Source: an uncultured Planctomycetaceae bacterium (lineage in GTDB: Bacteria > Planctomycetota > Planctomycetia > Planctomycetales > Planctomycetaceae). Taken from it: 6,306 nucleotides of DNA. How positions within the stretch are numbered: the first letter of the stretch is position 1; each line of letters begins with the position of its first letter. The notes under the pieces are model-generated. The model saw only the letters and a program-made list of their open reading frames with translations, searched no databases and was not told the DNA's origin. The stretch is from NCBI GenBank assembly GCA_903898975.1, contig CAIUHT010000528.1, positions 1 through 6,306 of the forward strand, given 5' to 3'. A program made the position numbers and the translations under genes. Positions 1 to 4,693 of this stretch are shown here, in pieces.

Positions 1-1659
1 GGGTTCAGCCTCGACTCTTCCGAAATTGCCCGCAAGGGGGGAGATTCGGGACCGGCGTATGTGCCGGGGCAGGCCGACGGTGGGCTGCTGCTGGAGGTTT
101 TGGCCCACACTGGCGACATCAAGATGCCGCCGGCGGGAAAACTGTCGGACGAGCAGCTGGGCGATGTGAAGAAGTGGCTGCTGCTGGGGGCCCCGTGGCC
201 GGCGAACAAAGAGGGGGGCGAGGCGGCGGGAGCAGTCGGCTTCCAGATCACGCCTGAACAGCGGGCGTTCTGGTCGTTCCAGCCGATTCCCGCACAGGTG
301 ATCCCCCCGGCAGTCAAGACTCCCGACTGGAGTCGGGGACCGATCGACCAGTTTGTGTTGGCGGAAATGGAGGCGAAGGGGCTGGTGCCGTCGCCACGGT
401 CGGACAAATTGACCTTTCTGCGACGGGCCTCGTTCGACCTGACCGGATTGCCGCCGACCAAGAGCGAGATTGACGCCTTCCTGGCCGACAGTTCGGCCGA
501 GGCGTACGCGAACGTGGTCGATCGCCTGCTGATGTCGCCGCAGTACGGCGAGCGGTGGGGCCGGCACTGGCTGGATGTGGCGCGGTACGCCGAGGACCAG
601 GCGCACACCTTCGCGGCGCGAAACTACCCGCAGGGCTTTCGGTATCGGGACTGGGTGGTGCGGGCGTTGAACGCCGACATGCCGTTCGATGAATTCGCGC
701 GGTTGCAGATTGCGGGAGACCAGCTGGAACAGAGTCCGACCGATCAGTACGACCGGCGGTTGGCACTGGGATTCTTCGCGTTGGGGCCGGTGTACTACAA
801 CGACGCGGGGTGTGCGTTCAAGGCGTCGCTGGATGAGCTGGACGATCGCATCGACACGCTGGGGCGGGGCTTCCTGGGGCTGACGCTGGCGTGTGCCCGC
901 TGCCACGATCACAAGTTCGATCCGCTGTCGCAGCAGGATTACTACGCGTTGGCGGGGGTGTTCCGCAGCAGCAACTACCAGGAGTCGCCCCTGGTGGCTC
1001 CCGAGGTGGTGAAGCAGTTCGAGGCGGGTCAGCAGGCGATTCGCGAGAGTGAAGAGCGGGTCAACCGGTACCTCGACCAGCAGGCGGTGGTGCTGTCGGA
1101 GAGCCAGGCGCGGCAGGCGGGACGGTACCTGCAGGCGGTGTGGCAGTTGACGCATCCTCCCGCGGGGCAGGGGGCACCCAACCGGGGCGAAATGGCCAAG
1201 ACGCTGGGGCTCCCCGAGTTCCTGGTCGAGCGGTGGCAGAACCTGGCGAAGGGCGACCAGAAGGGAAAACACCCGGCTCTCGACCGCTGGTTTGAGTTGC
1301 AGGAGAAAGCCGGGCAGCTGGCGACCCCCGCAGGGCAGGCTGTGCCGGTCGTGGTGGCACAAGTCGCCGACCAGGTGCAGGCCCAGGTGGTGGGGTTGTT
1401 GGCCGAGTGGGCCGAGCTGAACCGGCTGTATGCTGAGCGAGCCGCGCAGCTGCCGGAAGGTGAGCGGGGGCAGTTGCCCAAGCCGAACCTGGAGGGGCCT
1501 CGGGGGGAACTGCTGAAGGCACTGGCGACCCCGGGGGGAGCCTGTGGTGTGCCTCGGGACAAGGTCGAGGGGCTGCTGGCCGAGGGGGAGAAGCAGGCGT
1601 TGGCCGATCTGCGGAAGCAGATCAACGAAACGAAGCAGGCGGCACCGGCGAAGCAGTGA
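1..1659 (+). CDS. PSCyt1/DUF1549 planctomycete protein, 5' partial, lacking DUF1553
   Basis: The frame is open from base 1, so the true start lies upstream; the GTG at 61 is internal. It gives 552 visible residues. Residues 1-67 are the end of a planctomycete-type cytochrome c module: LDSSEIARKGG, GPAYVPG, IKMPPAGKL and GAPWP follow the usual order, and the haem CXXCH would lie just off the left edge. Residues about 110-326 are DUF1549, with PIDQFVLAEME, FDLTGLPPT, YGERWGRHWLDVARYAED and CARCHDHKFDPLSQQDYYALAG; the CXXCH at residues 298-302 is a family hallmark. Residues about 340-552 are a Gln/Glu/Ala-rich, probably helical spacer. Family members usually continue into a DUF1553 domain and reach 800-1100 residues. 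Here the protein ends in AAPAKQ, about where DUF1553 would be approached. The family's biochemical role is poorly defined; export and polysaccharide or sulfatase-related work have been suggested. Likely truncated and perhaps non-functional; domain identity is secure. Confidence 0.9.
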   Translation, partial: GFSLDSSEIARKGGDSGPAYVPGQADGGLLLEVLAHTGDIKMPPAGKLSDEQLGDVKKWLLLGAPWPANKEGGEAAGAVGFQITPEQRAFWSFQPIPAQVIPPAVKTPDWSRGPIDQFVLAEMEAKGLVPSPRSDKLTFLRRASFDLTGLPPTKSEIDAFLADSSAEAYANVVDRLLMSPQYGERWGRHWLDVARYAEDQAHTFAARNYPQGFRYRDWVVRALNADMPFDEFARLQIAGDQLEQSPTDQYDRRLALGFFALGPVYYNDAGCAFKASLDELDDRIDTLGRGFLGLTLACARCHDHKFDPLSQQDYYALAGVFRSSNYQESPLVAPEVVKQFEAGQQAIRESEERVNRYLDQQAVVLSESQARQAGRYLQAVWQLTHPPAGQGAPNRGEMAKTLGLPEFLVERWQNLAKGDQKGKHPALDRWFELQEKAGQLATPAGQAVPVVVAQVADQVQAQVVGLLAEWAELNRLYAERAAQLPEGERGQLPKPNLEGPRGELLKALATPGGACGVPRDKVEGLLAEGEKQALADLRKQINETKQAAPAKQ

Positions 1660-1915
1660 AAACCTTCCTGACGCACCTGGCTGACAACCCGATGGTTTCC
1701 GCCTCAACGCGGAATTAGACGTTCAACATCGTTGTCTTTAAGTGCCGCGAAACGAAACATGCGGCCTGAATGCTCGGCTGCTCTACGGCAGCGGCAGGCG
1801 ACTGATGGAGTGCCTGCCGCTGCGGATCGAAGAGGTTGACTTCACGCGGCGAACACTCTTCGTTCGCCGCGGCAAGGGGTGCCAGGATTGGACCCCGATT
1901 CTCGCCCAGTGGTGA
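1650..1915 (+). pseudogene. Decayed integron-integrase-like tyrosine recombinase fragment
   Basis: Two pieces in different frames match the integron integrase/XerC-type recombinase family as I know it. Piece 1 (1650-1742, codons starting at 1650) reads EAVKTFLTHLADNPMVSAST, then RN, a TAG stop at 1716-1718, then TFNIVVF. IntI proteins have FLTHLA..., (S/A)ASTQNQA and F.ALLF at this point of the N-terminal core-binding domain, and the TAG sits where Gln (CAG) is expected. Piece 2 (about 1766-1915, codons starting at 1772) reads ARLLYGSGRRLMECLPLRI, then EEVDFTRRTLFVRRGKG, then diverges and stops at 1913-1915. This is catalytic box I (GxGxRxxE, active-site Arg kept) and the beta-strand region ending in the GKG that normally precedes the catalytic Lys loop. 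Roughly 45 codons between the pieces, and the HxxR, His/Trp and Tyr parts after piece 2, are absent. It cannot encode an active enzyme. The family assignment is strong; subtype is by memory of the motif only. Confidence 0.75.
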
Positions 1916-1970
1916 TTCGTTCCGAGGTGATTCGGCCTGAGAACATTCGCTCGCTGGCGATTCGCTACGG
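1911..1970. repeat. Four degenerate 15-bp tandem units with a fixed ATTCG core
   Basis: Four consecutive 15-mers align without gaps: GGTGATTCGTTCCGA (1911-1925), GGTGATTCGGCCTGA (1926-1940), GAACATTCGCTCGCT (1941-1955) and GGCGATTCGCTACGG (1956-1970). ATTCG falls at exactly the same place in each unit (1915, 1930, 1945, 1960). Units 1 and 2 share their first nine bases. The array overlaps the last bases of the recombinase remnant and the stop codon of the TolC gene, so it occupies the space between converging genes. It could be a short decayed tandem duplication, a protein-binding array, or part of a lost pentapeptide-periodic coding sequence (the plus frame reads VIRSE VIRPE NIRSL AIRYG). 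The periodicity is plain in the sequence; the function is unknown. Confidence 0.6.
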
Positions 1971-4169
1971 GGCGGGGGGGAGGCTTTCTGCGGCGGTTCC
2001 GGGCTGGCTGGCGGGGGTGTTCCCGCCGGGCATGCTCAGTGGTCCCGACTTGCTGCGGATCTGCGGTCCCAGCGGGATGGTGGGCAAGCCATCGGGGGTG
2101 ATGTGCCCGGTGGGGATGCCCCCAGCCCCGGCGGCCGATCCGGGGGCCGACAGGAAGTCGACTCCCCCGACAGGCATGTCGTTCGCAAACGCCTCGGGCT
2201 GGGTCTCGAGCGGATCGTGCTCGCTCGCCTCGAAGGCGAAGGTGCGGGCCCAGGCCCGGCGAATCGCGTCCTTCTGCGCCTCGGCGGTCCATTCCCCCTC
2301 GGCCAGCTGGATGTTGTTGATCTCGAGCAGCGTCCCCTTGCGGTAGTGCAGGTCGGTGAGCGACTTGGTGTACTCGATCACCGAGTTGTAGAAGGCGACC
2401 TCGGCGTCGGCGGCCCGCCGACGGGTGGTCAGAAACTGGTCCAGCAGCACGCTGGTCTCGACGTTGGGGACACCCAGGCGGAATCGGCTTTCGCGGCCGG
2501 CGATCTGCGCCTCGGCGGTCTGCCAGCGGTTGAACGCGGTCTGGGCGGTCTGGTAGCGCCAGGCCAGGTCCTGGAAGGTCTTGGTCAGTTCGTACGAGAT
2601 TTCGCGTTCCTGCAGGGCCAGCACTTCGCGGGCCTTGCAGAGCCGCAGTTCGTAGTTCCGAACCTGCGACAGGGCCGAGCGGAAGCCCAGCGGGACCGAG
2701 AAGTTGAACCCGGCGGCCCAGCCCGTGGTGTCCCCTTCAAACATCGTGCGGTACGCGCTCTGCAGGTTCGCGCCGGGAGTGCCGGGAGCGCCGTTCGCCC
2801 CAAACAGGTTGTTCCCGAACCCATTGAGCTGGTAGCCCGAGACGAAGTTCAGCTGGGGGTTGGTCAGGCTTTCGGCGGCGGTGAGCTGGAGTTCGAGGCT
2901 CTTGATGTTCCACTTCTGACGGCGAAGTTCCTCGCGGCGGGTGAGGGCCTCGGCCAGGCAGAGGTTCCAGTCGGGGACGAACTCGCTGATGGTCGGGTCG
3001 TCGCTGGGACGCAGGATGGTCCCGTCACCACTGGGGAGGCCGCACAGCCGGCGGAGGGTGGTTTCGAGGTTGTAGATTTCCTGCAGCGTGTTCTCGGCCC
3101 GCGATCGCCCGTCGTAGTAGGCCTCGCGCGACTGCTGTTCATCAAGTTCGCTGAAGCGGCCCCCCAGCTTGTACTTCGCGGCGAACCGCCACGACTCGAG
3201 GAAGCTGTCGCGGGCCTGGCAGGCGGCGTCGTAGCTGCGGTAGGCGAGGTAGAGGTCCCAGTAGTTGTCCTCAACATCTTTCAGCATGTTGCGGACCGAG
3301 ACCTCGAAGTCGACGAGGGTGATGTCGGTGTTGATCCGCGAGATCACCACACCCTGGCTCACGCCGGTGATTCCCGCGAGGTTCGGGTTGAGTGGCCCGG
3401 CGATGCGGGTGAACTCGGTCCCGGCCCCGGCCCACAGGGGCTGGGTGTACTGGAGCGCGAGATTCCCCTGGTACGCCGAGGGGAAGAGCTGGAACGTCTG
3501 GTTGGTCCAGCTGTAGTTCCAGTTGTGGTTCAGCGAGAGATTCGCCCCGTAGGCGAAGGTCTTGGTCAGCTGCGACTGGAACTGGGCGGCGTCCTGGCTG
3601 AGAACCGAGCCATCGCCCACGCCCCCCCCGAGGAACGAGTTGTTCTGGTAGGCGTTGTTGTTGCTCCAGACGAGGCTGGTGTTGAACCGCGGGTCGAAGG
3701 AGGCGAGGGCCGCTTCGACACCCTGGCCGCCAAACAGCACGCCCGAGTCGCGGATCGCCGGGTCGTAGATCGAGGGGACGTTGTCCGCCGCGGTGTAGAC
3801 CTGGGCCCCGGCGCGAAAATCGCCCCGGGTGCGGATGATGCGGTTGTTCTGGAGGGCCAGGTGGAGGGCTTCGGCCAGCGACAGGTCGCGAATCTCGTCT
3901 TTCGAGCGGTCACCCAGCCGGTGGGGTTCTTGAGCGACCAGGGGCTGCTCGAGGGTCTCCGAGGGGATGTCGGAATGCTGCAGGTGCAGCTCGCGGTCTT
4001 CGTACTCGGCGACGTAGTCGTATTCGCCCTTGTCGCCGAAGTAGGTCAGCGAGCGGTCCACCCCGGTGCAGCCGGGTAAGAGACCCCCGACCAGCAGCAG
4101 GCACAATCCCTTGCGCCAGAGGGCCCGCGCTGAGGCGGTGCGCTGCAGGAATCCAAGTGGTCTGGGCAT
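1965..4169 (-). CDS. TolC-family outer-membrane efflux lipoprotein
   Basis: Predicted 734-residue outer-membrane channel of the TolC/OEP type, which normally exports substrates together with an inner-membrane pump and a periplasmic adaptor; neither partner is in the window. The ATG at 4169 is chosen because a basic n-region, hydrophobic LCLLLVGGL and lipobox LPGC follow at once (Cys34 lipidated), and AGGG lies 6 nt upstream. The frame stays open to a TTG at 4325, but that extension has no signal character. After an acidic linker, DLSLAEALHLALQNN (95-109) opens the first OEP repeat; YTQPLWAGAG (241-250) is the usual strand motif, and CGLPSGDGTILRPSDDP (376-392) closes it. The second repeat spans about 398-612, with SVPLGF (491-496) and YNSVIEYTKSLTDLHYRKGTLLE near its end. 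Residues about 665-734 are a Pro/Gly-rich tail. At 734 residues it is longer than E. coli TolC (about 490), because of inserts in repeat 1 and the tail. Family confident; substrate unknown. Confidence 0.93.
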   Translation of the reverse strand: MPRPLGFLQRTASARALWRKGLCLLLVGGLLPGCTGVDRSLTYFGDKGEYDYVAEYEDRELHLQHSDIPSETLEQPLVAQEPHRLGDRSKDEIRDLSLAEALHLALQNNRIIRTRGDFRAGAQVYTAADNVPSIYDPAIRDSGVLFGGQGVEAALASFDPRFNTSLVWSNNNAYQNNSFLGGGVGDGSVLSQDAAQFQSQLTKTFAYGANLSLNHNWNYSWTNQTFQLFPSAYQGNLALQYTQPLWAGAGTEFTRIAGPLNPNLAGITGVSQGVVISRINTDITLVDFEVSVRNMLKDVEDNYWDLYLAYRSYDAACQARDSFLESWRFAAKYKLGGRFSELDEQQSREAYYDGRSRAENTLQEIYNLETTLRRLCGLPSGDGTILRPSDDPTISEFVPDWNLCLAEALTRREELRRQKWNIKSLELQLTAAESLTNPQLNFVSGYQLNGFGNNLFGANGAPGTPGANLQSAYRTMFEGDTTGWAAGFNFSVPLGFRSALSQVRNYELRLCKAREVLALQEREISYELTKTFQDLAWRYQTAQTAFNRWQTAEAQIAGRESRFRLGVPNVETSVLLDQFLTTRRRAADAEVAFYNSVIEYTKSLTDLHYRKGTLLEINNIQLAEGEWTAEAQKDAIRRAWARTFAFEASEHDPLETQPEAFANDMPVGGVDFLSAPGSAAGAGGIPTGHITPDGLPTIPLGPQIRSKSGPLSMPGGNTPASQPGTAAESLPPAP

Positions 4170-4315
4170 GGTGAACCCTGTCGGATGCGTGCGGAATGAG
4201 CGGCTGCGGGGCGGGCCGGCGGGGGTGGACCCGCGCTGGCTCGCCCGACTTCCCCCAGCCCACCACCCCGGCGGGCAGACCCCCCGTCCCTGGGGAATCC
4301 AACCTCCGTGGCGGG

Positions 4316-4358
4316 GGCGGAACAATCGGTAGGTCTGTTATCGGCGGAATAATCGGTA
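4316..4358. repeat. 16-bp direct repeat, 27-bp period, upstream of tolC-like gene
   Basis: GGCGGAACAATCGGTA (4316-4331) recurs as GGCGGAATAATCGGTA (4343-4358) with a single C/T difference. The start-to-start distance is 27 bp, and the second copy is preceded by TATC. On the tolC (minus) strand the units read TACCGATTATTCCGCC and TACCGATTGTTCCGCC. They lie about 147-189 bp upstream of the TolC start and about 335 bp upstream of gyrA. Tandem operator sites for a regulator of the efflux gene are a reasonable guess. I cannot name the regulator. Confidence 0.6.
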
Positions 4359-4419
4359 CAGCTTGACAGTTCCCCCGGGAACGAGTCGGGCCCCCCGAAA
4401 GGCCGCTCGGCAGGCACCC

Positions 4420-4443
4420 CGGGGGGGCTTCCCGGCCCCCCCG
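4420..4443. other. Perfect 9-bp GC stem-loop, no U-tract
   Basis: One C plus seven G and a C (4420-4428) pairs with G plus seven C and a G (4435-4443) around the 6-nt loop TTCCCG. The stem is all GC and very stable. No T-run follows on either strand (CTTTCC on plus, GGTGCC on minus), so a standard intrinsic terminator is not supported. It may be a transcription or replication pause element, or just a by-product of G/C runs. Confidence 0.5.
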
Positions 4444-4471
4444 CTTTCCGCGGCGTGGTCCCGCCCGTGGC

Positions 4472-4554
4472 TTGTGAACGCAAATCGATGTTTTTCAACG
4501 GGTTAGCCCGCTTGACCGGGCGCAGGAACCGCCCCCCCGGTTGATTGTGAACGC
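4472..4554 (+). repeat. 10-bp direct repeat TTGTGAACGC, two copies
   Basis: TTGTGAACGC occurs at 4472-4481 and again exactly at 4545-4554, 73 bp apart (about seven helical turns), both upstream of gyrA. The second copy overlaps the proposed -35 element. Helical phasing would suit a DNA-binding protein acting near the promoter, but two 10-mers are weak evidence. Confidence 0.35.
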
Positions 4555-4573
4555 GACCCAAAAACGCTACAGT
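4545..4573 (+). promoter_or_regulatory. Candidate sigma-70-type promoter for gyrA
   Basis: TTGTGA (4545-4550) and TACAGT (4568-4573) are separated by exactly 17 nt. Each matches the sigma-70 consensus at four of six positions. Transcription would begin near 4580, leaving a leader of roughly 115 nt before the GTG start and placing the hairpin at 4587-4623 right at the 5' end of the RNA. It is the best candidate in the gyrA-proximal half of the region, though planctomycete promoters are not well characterised. Confidence 0.4.
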
Positions 4574-4586
4574 TTGCCACTGGAGA

Positions 4587-4634
4587 GCAACCCGTTTTCC
4601 CCGATTCGCAGGGAGCGGGTTGCGCCATTTTTTT
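4587..4634 (+). terminator. Terminator-shaped hairpin with T7 run in the gyrA leader
   Basis: GCAACCCG (4587-4594) pairs perfectly with CGGGTTGC (4616-4623), and an inner TCCC/GGGA stem (4598-4601 with 4611-4614) closes a 9-nt loop. After a 4-nt spacer GCCA come seven T residues (4628-4634). On the plus strand this has the form of an intrinsic terminator, although the spacer is longer than ideal. It ends about 60 bp before gyrA, with no plus-strand gene just upstream to terminate. It is therefore either an attenuator in the gyrA leader or the end of a short RNA. The minus strand has no matching T-run. Confidence 0.5.
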
Positions 4635-4678
4635 GACCTGCCGGCAGGGTCCCCAGGACCCCGGGGCGCGTCCTTCAC

Positions 4679-4684
4679 GGGGAG
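4679..4684 (+). promoter_or_regulatory. Ribosome binding site for gyrA (decides GTG start)
   Basis: GGGGAG lies 9 nt before the GTG at 4694. An in-frame TAG at 4688-4690 rules out any start further upstream, and the conserved family sequence begins within about 12 codons of this GTG, so the non-ATG start is well supported. Confidence 0.8.
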
Positions 4685-4693
4685 CAGTAGACG

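Larger units (their letters stand above)
4170..4693. other. 524-bp divergent intergenic region between tolC-like gene and gyrA
   Basis: No protein-coding gene is supportable here. The part next to the TolC gene (4181-4315) is GC-rich, and I see no clear sigma-70 promoter in either direction. A relatively AT-rich patch at 4316-4370 carries a direct repeat, 4380-4450 is dominated by G and C runs that form a hairpin, and 4465-4640 carries repeats, a promoter candidate and a terminator-like stem-loop before gyrA. Each of these is listed separately. The region must contain promoters for both flanking genes; only the gyrA one has a plausible candidate. Confidence 0.8.

Noticed and set aside
892..906. 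CARCH as a c-type haem site showing a second cytochrome domain
   Set aside because: This CXXCH lies inside the conserved DUF1549 sequence GLTLACARCHDHKFDPL and is a family hallmark; the cytochrome module proper is N-terminal and its CXXCH is outside the window.
1879..2346. 155-codon plus-strand frame covering the 15-bp repeats
   Set aside because: Most of it is antisense to the TolC C-terminus, and no family resemblance was seen; only the repeat periodicity was kept as an observation.
2103..4079. 658-codon plus-strand open frame antisense to the TolC-like gene
   Set aside because: Its Gly/Val/Glu/Leu-rich composition without motifs is typical of the antisense frame of a high-GC gene; the minus strand has full OEP family motifs and a lipobox.
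4170..4325. N-terminal extension of the TolC-like protein to a TTG at 4325
   Set aside because: The extension is Pro/Arg/Gly-rich with no signal character and would bury the signal peptide and lipobox; the ATG at 4169 has an AGGG at good spacing.
4363..4368. Perfect TTGACA on the plus strand as a -35 element
   Set aside because: No acceptable -10 hexamer lies 15-19 nt downstream, where the sequence is a G/C run, and gyrA is over 300 bp away.
4499..4510. Small hairpin CGGG-TTAG-CCCG as a terminator
   Set aside because: A four-pair stem with no following T-run on either strand is too weak; the segment is of interest only for its complementarity to the later terminator arm.
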